IMG/VR virus record: IMGVR_UViG_3300043395_002685
Span: 1-26,570 of that record
Length of the DNA stretch: 26,570 bases
Direction: 5' to 3' (one strand)
Origin: a virus
The notes beneath the pieces are model-generated. The model was not told the origin of the DNA, made no database searches, and was given only the letters and a program-made list of their open reading frames with translations. A program made the translations under genes and the position numbers. Below, one piece after another: positions 7,473 through 15,598 of this stretch (its first letter is position 1; the number at the start of each line of letters is the position of its first letter).

Positions 7473-8993
7473 TTATTTTCCTACGGAATATGTATCTTGA
7501 GGATTACGAATTCCTTTGAAACGGCTGTCAAAGGTGGTCGCGGAGAGACCCTTGGACACCCAAGCCCCTTTGAGCTTCAAGTAATCCTCCGGGGCGATGT
7601 ATCCATCGGCACCGAGCCAGGGGACGCGGGAACCGTCCGGCAGGGTCTTGGTCGCCGCGGCAATCCCGGCGTTCATTTCATTTACCGCTTCGGCCACTCT
7701 CTTTGATTCGGACACTGGCTTTTTACCAGATGCCGCGGTCGCCGCTGGCTGGTTGATACCCTTGGCCTTCTCCCAGGTCTTGCCCCCATCAAAGGAAGTA
7801 TAAGCCACGTTTTTGACTACCTTCGTTTGTGGCTTTTCTTCCTTGGTCGCAGCCCCAATCTTCGTGGCCGTCTTGCCGTCCGGGGAAACGGACCATATCT
7901 CGTCTCCGAGAATCTTCACATCGTTGCCTTGCGCCTCTGCCGGGAGAGCCTTTGTCTGATAGACCATCTGCCCGTTCACGGGATCGAGACCATAGGCGAT
8001 GATGTTATTCCCCTTGATATCCGTCTTCCAATCAATCTTTTCCGCAGGCTTGCGTGCCGCATTGAGCGCAAGGTTCAAGGAGAACTCATCCATCCCGGAG
8101 TTTTTGAGGAGGGCGGCTAGCTGATCTGGCGCCTTCTCTTTGAGCTGGTCGAGCGACATGCCAGCGGCCCCAAGCCCTTTGATATATTCCTTCGCCTTGC
8201 CCTGCGCCTCGTCCAAATACTTGCTGTAGGCGTCGGCGTTTCCGATAGCCTCTTGCTTCTTGGCCTCAATCTCCTTGGTGGCGATGCTGTCGATTTGGGA
8301 GATGATGTCATTGACCTTGGCGGCGCGCTCGGCCTGGATAGCCTCTATAGCCTTGTTTCCCGCGTTCCGCTGGTTCATGTCGTTGGCATTGCCAAAGTCC
8401 GAGCCAATGAGGCCAGAACGGGCGTTTACGGCCCTGGTAGCCCCGGCATTCGCCTCGTTGGCCCTGCCTTGGTTGCGAAGGATGTCCTGATAGGCCAGCT
8501 CAACCGCATCAATCCTCGCCTGTTGCCGCTTCCGCACGTCCTCGCGGATAGCCGCCTCGTCCACGCCCCCGGTCCGGGACGCCTGGAACTCTGCAGCCGT
8601 CATGGTCGTCGGGATGGAGCCGGGGGTCGCCTGCGGGGACGCTCCCGCCGGGCCTGTGGGGGCGGGTGTGGTGGACGGAGCCGCGACCGAAGGGGCCAGG
8701 CCCGTGTTCACGCTCCCGTCGGCGTTGTAGCGGGTCGTCGGCTTGGCGGGGTCGGTCGGCTTCGCCATAGGTACGCCCTGGTCAGGACGTTGGGCGTTTA
8801 CCGTCGTCATGGCCTGATACTGCGTCCCATCTGCGCCCGTCCCACCGCGAACAAGGACGCCGGGCGTTTTCATAGATACCGCCTGGGTCATGGCCGCCGT
8901 GTCCGCAGAGGCGCCCTTTGCCCCCATGGCAATAAGACGGGCCTGCACGTTGGGGTCTTGGGAAACGAACGGGTCTTTTGTTTGCGTGGGCAT
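7473..8993 (-). CDS. Putative internal virion protein, coiled-coil, 506 residues
   Basis: Unrecognised protein between the LysM fibre and the giant proteins, where podoviruses keep their internal/ejection proteins. The first 150 residues are Ala/Pro/Thr/Gly-rich and probably disordered. Residues about 150-300 are strongly helical and charged, with a RSGLIGSDFG segment that I recall from similar-sized proteins of metagenomic podoviruses. Residues about 330-420 look beta-rich, including a YTSFDGGKTWEKAKG stretch typical of repeat or propeller strands. The C-terminus ends in a compact ATTFDSRFKGI segment. No export signal or enzyme motif is seen. The start is 7 nt after the TAA of the upstream gene with no Shine-Dalgarno sequence. 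Confidence 0.6.
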   Translation of the reverse strand: MPTQTKDPFVSQDPNVQARLIAMGAKGASADTAAMTQAVSMKTPGVLVRGGTGADGTQYQAMTTVNAQRPDQGVPMAKPTDPAKPTTRYNADGSVNTGLAPSVAAPSTTPAPTGPAGASPQATPGSIPTTMTAAEFQASRTGGVDEAAIREDVRKRQQARIDAVELAYQDILRNQGRANEANAGATRAVNARSGLIGSDFGNANDMNQRNAGNKAIEAIQAERAAKVNDIISQIDSIATKEIEAKKQEAIGNADAYSKYLDEAQGKAKEYIKGLGAAGMSLDQLKEKAPDQLAALLKNSGMDEFSLNLALNAARKPAEKIDWKTDIKGNNIIAYGLDPVNGQMVYQTKALPAEAQGNDVKILGDEIWSVSPDGKTATKIGAATKEEKPQTKVVKNVAYTSFDGGKTWEKAKGINQPAATAASGKKPVSESKRVAEAVNEMNAGIAAATKTLPDGSRVPWLGADGYIAPEDYLKLKGAWVSKGLSATTFDSRFKGIRNPQDTYSVGK

Positions 8994-9000
8994 AATATTT

Positions 9001-10620
9001 TTACTGCTCGTCGTAGAAAGCGGTCCAATTCACAGTCCTGGCACTACCAGATTGCGTACAAATGAGGTTAAAGCCAGATGTGGATGTCACTACGGCAACG
9101 GAAAATGTCGTAGGGCCGCTTTCTGCCCAATAAAGTGCAGAAGTACCCGAGTGTACGAAATAACTCGTCGCGCCTATCGAACCTCCTATAGCCCTTGAAG
9201 TAGAGGCGCCGCTAGATAGGGCAGTCCAAGTGCCTATGGAAGCTCCAAGGCTGTTTGTATTTCCACCTTCAAGCTCAATTCTTGTAGGAGTGAATGGTAC
9301 AGTTATCGCTTGATCGCCATTACATACGTTTGCGCTTGTTCCAGCCGTAACTGCCCTGAACTCGGGCTTACGGAGGAGCATTGTCGATGTCGAATAGGCT
9401 ATACCGACGGATACCGGGATAGTGCCTGGCGATAGAGCTATGGCCCCGCCTGTAGAAAGGTAGTATTTACTTCCGGGTGAAAGGCCAGAGAAGCCCCCGA
9501 CGATAGCACCATGCCTAGCGAAGCTGACTGAATTGCCAGCGGTCGCAGCGCTCAAAGCCACTCCTACATACGCCCAGGCTGTAGTCGATACGCTAGAATC
9601 CGCCAGGAACAGGCGAGAACTAGTTGACGAAAGAACGAGTAGACTACCGGCGGTTATCGTAGTCCCTGCCGTGCCAGTCGCAACGAGGTTTCCAAGCGCG
9701 CCCATGTTCACAACGTCAAAGGTTGTTGTGGGCGCGTTGACTAATGCGAACCTAGCCGTTGCGGTCGCGTTTCCAATAAACGAAGCCGTCCCATTGAATA
9801 CGGTAGACGTGTTCACCACACCGCCAAAAGCCATCTCGCCCGTTGTCGGATTCCTATACAACCCGCCAGTCGAGGAAACATTTACAATCGCGCACGCCGC
9901 AGCCGTTGAGCAGTTAGGTATGCCGGAAGATATGGCTGTCAAACCACCCGTTGATGAGACGTTTGCCGCCGTGAACCCTCCCGCGCCGACGCTGTCGACG
10001 TAATACTTCGAGGCAAAATAAGCCGCCGATGGTGGGATGTAGGTTGTCGAGGACGAATAGATGTTACCCGGTATGGAATCCTGCCCGTTCAACATCCGCG
10101 TAATTAGGGCGAGCTGCGGGAAGTTGGATATCTTGACCACCGCGCCGCGCCGATGCTCGGCTTTGAGGGCCGATACCTCGGTCGAACCGTCCACCGGGCT
10201 TAGCCCACGCGCGACAATGGTACAGGCCGTCGAAACGCAGGTCGCCGTCATGTACTCGTCGTCAATGCGGAACCCGTACAGCCCGGAGAGGGCCGTACCC
10301 GTACCGGGAACCGTGCCGCGGGTCAAGGTGAGGCTAGATGCCGATGACGTGATGCGCGAGGCGAGGCTATCGTCGAAGTCCGCAACCACGATAGGGAGGT
10401 TGGCTCCAAGGGAAGCGTCAATCTCTAGAACCTGCCCGGCAAGAATGAGGTCGGGGTCGGCTATGTCGTTCGCTGCAGCGATCTGCGCGACCGTCGTGCC
10501 GGACCGCTTGGCGATACCAAAGAGCGTATCCCCGCGTTTGACCGTGTACGGAGCGGCTGCGACCGGCAAAGATGAGGCCAGGAGAGCCACCGAGAGTGCG
10601 ATTGTTAAGAGCTTTTTCAT
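9001..10620 (-). CDS. LysM-containing fibre/adhesin with signal peptide, 539 residues
   Basis: Putative receptor-binding or cell-wall-binding protein. Residues 1-23 are a textbook Sec signal peptide (MKKLL, hydrophobic core, AAA). Residues 25-67 are a LysM peptidoglycan-binding domain (YTVKRGDTLFGIAKRSG, then the NDIADPDLILAGQ half). Residues about 85-180 form a beta-rich domain with a RRGAVVKISNFPQLALITRMLNG segment resembling fibres of metagenomic phages. The remainder is Ser/Thr/Gly-rich, with a GLSPGSKYYLSTGG segment common in phage fibre and decoration proteins. The start was moved to 10620 because it lies one base after the stop of the preceding gene (TAA-T-ATG) and gives the signal peptide; the frame remains open upstream to 10932 inside that gene. 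An export signal is unusual for a cytoplasmically assembled tail protein. G+C drops from about 60% to about 45% near 10000, so the distal part looks acquired. Confidence 0.75.
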   Translation of the reverse strand: MKKLLTIALSVALLASSLPVAAAPYTVKRGDTLFGIAKRSGTTVAQIAAANDIADPDLILAGQVLEIDASLGANLPIVVADFDDSLASRITSSASSLTLTRGTVPGTGTALSGLYGFRIDDEYMTATCVSTACTIVARGLSPVDGSTEVSALKAEHRRGAVVKISNFPQLALITRMLNGQDSIPGNIYSSSTTYIPPSAAYFASKYYVDSVGAGGFTAANVSSTGGLTAISSGIPNCSTAAACAIVNVSSTGGLYRNPTTGEMAFGGVVNTSTVFNGTASFIGNATATARFALVNAPTTTFDVVNMGALGNLVATGTAGTTITAGSLLVLSSTSSRLFLADSSVSTTAWAYVGVALSAATAGNSVSFARHGAIVGGFSGLSPGSKYYLSTGGAIALSPGTIPVSVGIAYSTSTMLLRKPEFRAVTAGTSANVCNGDQAITVPFTPTRIELEGGNTNSLGASIGTWTALSSGASTSRAIGGSIGATSYFVHSGTSALYWAESGPTTFSVAVVTSTSGFNLICTQSGSARTVNWTAFYDEQ

Positions 10621-10621
10621 A

Positions 10622-12454
10622 TTATGAGCGGTATTTTCGGGGAAGTTTGGCCTCATGGGTGCGGATGTCGTGGTCGGTGATGGCCGAAATGGAGGCGTAC
10701 CCGATGCCGCGGGCCACGAACTTGAGTTTTCTATCCATGAACTTGTCCAAACGTAGGTGGATAGGCGCGTGATAATGATACGCCTCGACTGTTGAGGCGC
10801 CGCCGCCGACCTCCTTGGAGCCGACCGTATGCGTCCCGACGAGGACGGATTGGCTGGTATCGACGTAGCTCTCGCTTCCATCGACCGTCCCAACGAGGGC
10901 CATGCCGCCCCGGTCGTTCTCCTGGTACACATCGAAGGATTGCGCCTCCTGTATCTCGCCCTCTATCCAAAGACGCTTCACCTTTTTGAGATTGCCCGGA
11001 CGTTTCAGGTTCGAGTTGTTGCCAGCCCAATAGTTGTTGATGAGGGAATCGCTATCGTCGAACCCGGAAAAGAGGGTGATGACGTTGTTCGAGATGCTTT
11101 CACCTGCGATGAGCGTCCCGTTGGCCTTGGTCGTGCAGGAGACGTAATAGTCCAGGATGTCGATGCTTTTCCAGCGCTTGTGGAAGGCAAAGAGGCGGTT
11201 ATTGACCGTAGAATCCGATGCGCGACCCGTGAACGTGATGTAATCGCCCCACTCCTCCATGCAGCAATCGTCGAAGATATAGCCCGTTAGGTCCACGTTC
11301 TCGGTTACGACGGACGGGACGATGTTGCCGGACGCGCCGGAGGGGTAGAGCTTCTTGAATTGCGGGTTAGCCGGATCAGTTGTGTCGATGAAATAGATGC
11401 CGTCCCCAGCCGCTATAGCCGCGCGAGGGGAGGGGATGCCGACATTGACCCGGAAGATATCGTTCGAGGCCGCCGTATCGGTCGCCGTGAGGGTCAAGGC
11501 CCAGGAACGGTGCTCATGGAGGCAGAAAAGCGTGTCTCCGATGGGCAAGATGTTCATGAGCTTGCTGCCGCCGTCGTCCTGCCGGAATACGAAGCCCTGG
11601 CCAGCCGTGCGCGGGGTAGACTTGGAAAAGTCCGTGATGCCCGCCGCGTTGCTGTTCTCCCATTGGTAGTCAGCCGTCCCGACGCCAGCGTTCGACAAGG
11701 TGTATTCCCCGGTCGTGTAGTTGATGGTCCCCGTACCGCCCAAGGAGCCGGTCAGGACGCCGTTGTAATTGTCTGTATAGACCTCCCCGGAAGCCGTGAT
11801 GGTGATTGCGACGCCAAAGCACGTCCGCTTAGGCCCGGCCGCCTTGAACGCGAGCGTGCCGGAGAGCGAGGTGGTCGCCTCTGCCGAAACGGTCGTATAG
11901 GTCGCCGTGTCGATGTATGAGCCGTATGGCGCGGTTATGTCCGTCGTGCGCTGCCACAAGAGCATCCTGTTCTGATGGATTGCTATGAGGCCCTTAAAGT
12001 TTTTGGTGCTGTCGTAGAGGTCCGTATAGCTCCCCGGATTGGCCACCATGACCTTGAACAAGGAGCTGTTGGGGGACGAGAAGAACATCATCGCCCCGGC
12101 ATTGGTCGAGTAGTTGGCAAAAAAGACGTTCTCGCCGTCCGCGGCCGTTCCGAGGATGTCGGAACCGAGCTCGGTCCATGGACCATCAACGGCGTTGGTC
12201 GTATATTCGACCTTCTTGCCACGGGCGCGGTAGTAGACCTCCGTGCCGTCGGCTTTGAAAGCGGTATGGATGCCCGTAACCCGGCCAGTCCCGGCGATTT
12301 CCGTCCCGATCACGCGGGAGCCCCGACGAAGCTCTATCTTGTCGCCTTGCGTGAGCCAATTTAGCGCATCCGAAGCCGCACCATCAGGGATGCTCTGGTC
12401 TTCGATGCTATCGACGACCCCGTGCTTGAACGCTGTTACCCGGTAGTCCTCCAT
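10622..12454 (-). CDS. gp10-like packaged-DNA stabilisation / tail hub protein, 610 residues
   Basis: Probable tail-machine protein that closes the portal-adaptor channel or forms the nozzle, equivalent to P22 gp10 or T7 gp12. The opening DSIEDQSIPDGAASDALNW segment with ELRRGSR is typical of this family: a short strand exposing Asp/Asn before the first propeller blade. The rest is almost entirely beta, with repeated strand-turn motifs such as FFANYSTNAGAMMFF and IAAGDGIYFID. The C-terminal region (KKVKRLWIEGE, HYHAPIHLRLDKF) is also characteristic. Its position just after the adaptor gene supports the call. It starts two nt after the TAG of the adaptor gene with no Shine-Dalgarno sequence. 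The family assignment is from fold-like features, not a search. Confidence 0.7.
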   Translation of the reverse strand: MEDYRVTAFKHGVVDSIEDQSIPDGAASDALNWLTQGDKIELRRGSRVIGTEIAGTGRVTGIHTAFKADGTEVYYRARGKKVEYTTNAVDGPWTELGSDILGTAADGENVFFANYSTNAGAMMFFSSPNSSLFKVMVANPGSYTDLYDSTKNFKGLIAIHQNRMLLWQRTTDITAPYGSYIDTATYTTVSAEATTSLSGTLAFKAAGPKRTCFGVAITITASGEVYTDNYNGVLTGSLGGTGTINYTTGEYTLSNAGVGTADYQWENSNAAGITDFSKSTPRTAGQGFVFRQDDGGSKLMNILPIGDTLFCLHEHRSWALTLTATDTAASNDIFRVNVGIPSPRAAIAAGDGIYFIDTTDPANPQFKKLYPSGASGNIVPSVVTENVDLTGYIFDDCCMEEWGDYITFTGRASDSTVNNRLFAFHKRWKSIDILDYYVSCTTKANGTLIAGESISNNVITLFSGFDDSDSLINNYWAGNNSNLKRPGNLKKVKRLWIEGEIQEAQSFDVYQENDRGGMALVGTVDGSESYVDTSQSVLVGTHTVGSKEVGGGASTVEAYHYHAPIHLRLDKFMDRKLKFVARGIGYASISAITDHDIRTHEAKLPRKYRS

Positions 12455-12456
12455 AG

Positions 12457-13086
12457 CTAGCCCATTATTCCGTTCGCCACGTCCGGCTGCTGGCTCCCTT
12501 CTGCATACTGGCCGCTTTCGATAGCCGCCTGCTGCAAGGCTACGTCCCAGTCAATCATGGCGCGGCGCAATAGCTCGCGCTGGACCGACCACTTATCATC
12601 CCAAGACCGGCTACGGTCGCCCTGGTCGATAGCAAAGAACAGCTCGGCCATCTCAAAGGCGATGAGCTTGTGGAACTTGGCGGGCCAGATGGGGGAAGTG
12701 GAGAGCGTCAGGTCGTCCGTCTGCTTCTTGTAGAAATGCTTGATGGTCCCCGACAGGTTCGATCCGGTGAGGTAGAACTGGCTGTTGGCCATGTCCAAGT
12801 ACCAATACCCGCCCCCGGTGTACAAGTCCTGCTTCTCGAACGGAACCTGTATCAAGGGGTTTGATGCGCCGGAAATACGCATCTCAATCGTCCCTAGGTA
12901 GCCCGTCGGCAGGGTCTTGGCGGCAGAACTGGCCGACTGCGAGCTGTCCAGCCGCTTGACCATGGCCCAAGGCCGCTCGCCCTCAATCTTGTCCTTGGCG
13001 TTATTCGCCAGGTCAACAGCAAAATCCGCATCGAGCGTGTCATCGACCAGGTTCTCGAAAAAGTCGATAATTTGCTGTGTTGTCAT
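12457..13086 (-). CDS. Head-tail adaptor protein, 209 residues
   Basis: Probable connector protein between portal and tail. Helical N-terminus (MTTQQIIDFFENLVDD) with a RPWAMVKRLD segment; then a beta-rich middle in which YWYLDMANSQFYLTG is followed by IKHFYKKQTDDL; then a helical C-terminus with IWPAKFHKLIAFEMAELFF and QGDRSRSWDDKW. This order of segments, including the Trp-Pro-Lys-Phe-His helix, is what I recall for podovirus adaptors that precede the stabilisation protein, and the next gene is exactly that. The start follows the stop of the holin-like gene by 4 A/T-rich nt. No Shine-Dalgarno sequence. Confidence 0.65.
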   Translation of the reverse strand: MTTQQIIDFFENLVDDTLDADFAVDLANNAKDKIEGERPWAMVKRLDSSQSASSAAKTLPTGYLGTIEMRISGASNPLIQVPFEKQDLYTGGGYWYLDMANSQFYLTGSNLSGTIKHFYKKQTDDLTLSTSPIWPAKFHKLIAFEMAELFFAIDQGDRSRSWDDKWSVQRELLRRAMIDWDVALQQAAIESGQYAEGSQQPDVANGIMG

Positions 13087-13090
13087 ATTT

Positions 13091-13318
13091 TTACAGCTTG
13101 CCCATCAGCTTGCCGTCTTCGGTCGTCAGGAGTTGCTTGCTCAAATAGCCAAGCGCGGAGGTCACGGCGACCGCGGCGATGGTCCGAAGGGCGGCGCCAT
13201 CGAGCGCAAAGCCTTGGTTGCTAATCATCGTTCCCATGGCCGCGAATACGGCCGCAAGGACGGACACGACGAGGCCTTTGAGAAGGTCTTTTAGGTCGAG
13301 CTTAAAAATAGGGGACAT
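13091..13318 (-). CDS. Holin-like small membrane protein, 75 residues
   Basis: Two predicted transmembrane helices at about residues 13-31 and 44-63, joined by a short loop (SNQGFALDG), with a charged C-terminal tail (TTEDGKLMGKL). The opening FKLDLKDLLKGLVVSV and the end GYLSKQLLTTEDGK recall a small phage membrane-protein family often placed near lysis genes. Size and two-helix topology fit a class II holin. It starts one base after the stop of the papain-like peptidase gene (TAA-T-ATG), which links the two as a probable lysis pair. Function is inferred from topology and context only. Confidence 0.6.
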   Translation of the reverse strand: MSPIFKLDLKDLLKGLVVSVLAAVFAAMGTMISNQGFALDGAALRTIAAVAVTSALGYLSKQLLTTEDGKLMGKL

Positions 13319-13319
13319 A

Positions 13320-14306
13320 TTAGACGTGACGAGTGACGATTAAATGGCTCATAGGGCAGGGGAACTTGTCTACCTCTTTGATCGGCAGTTCCCGGAAATC
13401 CGTAATGCCGTAGAGGCTCTTAAACAAGGCTTGCGCTTCGACCGTACCGCCGGAAAAACCAATCATGCAGTTTTCGGAGAAATGCTTGACAGCTAAGGCC
13501 GGTTTCCCTTTCTCCTTCAATATCTGTATGTTCATCTTTTTTTTTGCGCTTACAACGAGTGGACTGCCGAACGGATAGGCCCAATCAAAGCGGATAAATT
13601 GCGTTGCCTCGCTATCGAAGACGTGCCAGCATACGCCCTCCTCGTAACCGAACACCGTGACCTCGTGGGCGTATTGAGGCTTTTCCCTGTTCCACACGAC
13701 GATGCCCTTGTCGTTCATGTCGTAGAACCCGGTGACATCCACCTGGACCGGGGAGAAGCGCAGCGCGTCCTTTAGGGCCGCAGGGGAGTTGTTACCGACC
13801 CATTTCCAGTAGAAGGCCCACTTGTCCAAATTTGCCTTGCCCTTGGCCAGCAAGGGGGGTACGAGAGGGGCATACGCCTGGTCTAGCGTCATGCTCTCGG
13901 TGTACGGGTAGTCCGTCTCGTGGACGAAGCCGTTGCGGCGCGCCCATTCGGCCACCGCGCGCTTGCTGTTCCCTTGGCCGCGGATGGTCCCGGAGCCGGA
14001 ACCAAGGAAGACATCGCTCATGTTGAGCACCTCCCCGTAGCGTCGGTTGGCCAGGAACTCGACGATGTTGTTCCAGGAGAAGGAGACGCACATGAACGTA
14101 TCCCCGAAGCGGTTGCGCTGTAGCTCGCCCTCTGGGAGATAAGCCGTCCATTGACCGTCCGGCACAAGCATCTCGAAGTCCGGCCCGGCTATCCCACCAA
14201 CAGCCCCAAGTATGTGGTCCTGCCCGTCCACCTCGGACGCAATTAGGCCGCCCGTGGGCTGCACTAAGCGGTCCTTAGTAGCAAACGCGATATGTTTTTG
14301 TTTCAT
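13320..14306 (-). CDS. Papain-like C1-type cysteine peptidase, 328 residues
   Basis: Probable cysteine peptidase of the papain fold. C73 sits in DTFMCVSFSWNN, aligning with the catalytic Cys and following Ser-x-x region of papain (CGSCWAFS). H214 lies in YAHEVTVFGYEEG, matching the papain His-Ala-Val...Gly-Tyr strand. The third catalytic residue would be D231 in WHVFDSEATQF, where papain has Asn. The N-terminus (HIAFATKDRLVQPTGG) resembles papain-like proteins of metagenomic phages. There is no signal peptide. It lies beside a holin-like gene and an XhlA-like gene, and no conventional amidase, muramidase or transglycosylase is found in the window, so it is the best lysin candidate; a virion-processing role is the alternative. 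A run of nine A's followed by G (13545-13537) encodes KKK near residues 255-257 and may allow frameshifting. Confidence 0.7.
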   Translation of the reverse strand: MKQKHIAFATKDRLVQPTGGLIASEVDGQDHILGAVGGIAGPDFEMLVPDGQWTAYLPEGELQRNRFGDTFMCVSFSWNNIVEFLANRRYGEVLNMSDVFLGSGSGTIRGQGNSKRAVAEWARRNGFVHETDYPYTESMTLDQAYAPLVPPLLAKGKANLDKWAFYWKWVGNNSPAALKDALRFSPVQVDVTGFYDMNDKGIVVWNREKPQYAHEVTVFGYEEGVCWHVFDSEATQFIRFDWAYPFGSPLVVSAKKKMNIQILKEKGKPALAVKHFSENCMIGFSGGTVEAQALFKSLYGITDFRELPIKEVDKFPCPMSHLIVTRHV

Positions 14307-14318
14307 AGTTATTTTGGG

Positions 14319-14343
14319 AAAAGAGGCCAGATCTAGACGGCCT
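14319..14343 (-). terminator. Weak terminator-like hairpin before peptidase gene
   Basis: On the minus strand AGGCC and GGCCT (plus-strand 14339-14343 and 14324-14328) pair around a 10-nt loop, followed by C and four T's (14322-14319). The stem is only 5-6 bp and the T-run short, so any termination would be partial. It lies between the 71-residue gene and the papain-like gene, in one of the few real gaps of the block. Confidence 0.3.
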
Positions 14344-14348
14344 ACGAG

Positions 14349-14564
14349 CTATGCCCCGGGATTGAGAGCGAGGAGTGTCTGAAAATCAAGGTTGATTTGA
14401 TGCAGCTTCGCCTTGAATATCTGCTCCGCGACAAACACGGTAATATCCATGTTTGGGGCATGTCGTTGAAGTGTAATGAGCGCAGCTATGGCTTGGCTGT
14501 TGAATGGAATGTCCGGGATGACCGCGATAATGCGCTGCCCTTTGAATGTCGCCTCTGCCTTCAT
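14349..14564 (-). CDS. Small protein of lysis region, 71 residues, unknown
   Basis: No family recognised. The product is small with alternating strands and helices (RIIAVIPDIPF, then QAIAALITLQRHAP, then ITVFVAEQIF) and could be a small alpha/beta domain. The start at 14564 is chosen because AAGGAGG lies five bases upstream, the best Shine-Dalgarno sequence in the window; an in-frame ATG at 14588 lies in the loop of a 10-bp hairpin and has no such site. That hairpin covers the first bases of the Shine-Dalgarno sequence. The gene sits between the XhlA-like and papain-like genes and probably belongs to the same cassette. Confidence 0.55.
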   Translation of the reverse strand: MKAEATFKGQRIIAVIPDIPFNSQAIAALITLQRHAPNMDITVFVAEQIFKAKLHQINLDFQTLLALNPGA

Positions 14565-14569
14565 GACAG

Positions 14570-14599
14570 CCTCCTTCAGTCGCCTCATAGCGACTGAAG
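14570..14599 (-). promoter_or_regulatory. Ribosome binding site abutted by a perfect 10-bp hairpin
   Basis: On the minus strand CTTCAGTCGC (14599-14590) and GCGACTGAAG (14583-14574) form a perfect 10-bp stem with a 6-nt loop. The AAGGAGG ribosome site (14576-14570) begins within the 3' arm, so folding removes part of it. An alternative in-frame ATG lies in the loop. The arrangement would permit translational control of the 71-residue gene; there is no T-run, so it is not an intrinsic terminator. Confidence 0.55.
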
Positions 14600-14612
14600 C
14601 AGCCTCACGAAG

Positions 14613-14912
14613 CTAGCTGCTACGGACCACGAGTCCAGTTATCGCGCCGAGGACTGCAAGAAGGATAAAACCTGCCACCGCATAAAAGCCGTTTTTGACA
14701 GGCGAAAAATCCTCTTTTCTAACGTATGCCTCCGGCACATTGTCAACGGCATCCTTGACTGGCTTAAACTCCTGTTTTGTGACATATCCAACCTGGAATG
14801 CGCCTAGTGTCGTAACGATGCTCTTTGTGCGCTCATCAAGCCTAATAAGTAGCTCGTATGCGTTCTTTTCTCCCTCTAGCACTTGCTCGACATCTTTTTC
14901 CAAAGTGGACAT
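14613..14912 (-). CDS. XhlA-like membrane protein, 99 residues
   Basis: Small protein with a helical, charged N-terminal two-thirds and one C-terminal transmembrane helix (about residues 75-95), ending VVRSS. The segments EFKPVK (48-53) and DFSPVK (68-73) repeat just before the helix. Amphipathic or coiled-coil N-terminus plus a single C-terminal helix after an F-x-P-V-K motif is the layout of XhlA-type or spanin-helper lysis proteins found next to holins. It heads the probable lysis cassette. The call rests on topology and context. The preceding gap (14913-14945) is A/T-rich and has no Shine-Dalgarno sequence. Confidence 0.55.
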   Translation of the reverse strand: MSTLEKDVEQVLEGEKNAYELLIRLDERTKSIVTTLGAFQVGYVTKQEFKPVKDAVDNVPEAYVRKEDFSPVKNGFYAVAGFILLAVLGAITGLVVRSS

Positions 14913-14945
14913 ATACTTTTTGTATTCGCCTATTTTGCGGCGCAG

Positions 14946-15596
14946 CTAAAATGTGAGAGGACCGACAGAAGCCCCACCGCCTGGACCTCGCATATTCGTC
15001 ATGGCACGCGCGGATGGGGCTGGTGCTGTATATGGCTGTATCGAGTCGTAATACACGCTTTCGCCACCGGAAGTGCTGCAATTTATATACATGCGCGTAA
15101 TGGCACCGGAATTCGTCATGTTGTAGTCACTAGCGACCAACGCATCATTCAGGTAAACATCAAACTTATTTGTTGACGCGCGCAAAACGACCCGAATCTT
15201 GTTCCACGCGCCTCCTGTAACTGTCCCAACATTAACATTGGAAGCGCCGTCATTTACATATAGGGCGCCATTCGACAAGTAATTTACGCGAATGTCCGCA
15301 CGAGAACTTCCCCCAGATCGGAACTCTATCGCCCCGTATGCGTTGGTCGTCCCTGATGTCGGGAAAACATAAATCTCCATCTCATCCCCATCAGATGCGG
15401 TGAAGTTGCGATATGCGTAATCATCTGCGCCCGTGAACTTCGCGGATAGCGTGCCGGATTGCGCTTGCGCGTTTGATATTGTCGGCGCGCCGCCAGCTAA
15501 TGCCCAGGCACTACTCCAACCAGACCCGCCGTTTTTTCCGTTCAGCGCGTCTCCATTTGCGTATGAGTCAAAGTTTTCACTTGCGGGCCAGGCCAT
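14946..15596 (-). CDS. Lectin-like (concanavalin/LamG fold) virion protein, 216 residues
   Basis: Probable carbohydrate-binding surface protein. The start (ENFDSYANGDALNGKNGG, then GWSSAW) is typical of jelly-roll LamG or concanavalin-like domains, as are SGTLSAKFTG, GDEMEIYVFP, AWNKIRVVLRAS and KFDVYLNDALV further on; these are successive strands of the sandwich up to about residue 190. A flexible Pro/Gly-rich tail follows (PSARAMTNMRGPGGG). There is no signal peptide, unlike neighbouring adhesins, so it may be a true tail or head decoration protein. It begins two nt after the TAG of the upstream gene. G+C is low (about 47%) compared with capsid genes. Confidence 0.65.
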   Translation of the reverse strand: MAWPASENFDSYANGDALNGKNGGSGWSSAWALAGGAPTISNAQAQSGTLSAKFTGADDYAYRNFTASDGDEMEIYVFPTSGTTNAYGAIEFRSGGSSRADIRVNYLSNGALYVNDGASNVNVGTVTGGAWNKIRVVLRASTNKFDVYLNDALVASDYNMTNSGAITRMYINCSTSGGESVYYDSIQPYTAPAPSARAMTNMRGPGGGASVGPLTF

Positions 15597-15598
15597 AA

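Noticed and set aside
10621-10932. Upstream extension of the LysM fibre gene to an earlier start
   Set aside because: The extension lies inside the stabilisation-protein gene, is Arg/Ser-rich with no fold, and would bury the signal peptide.
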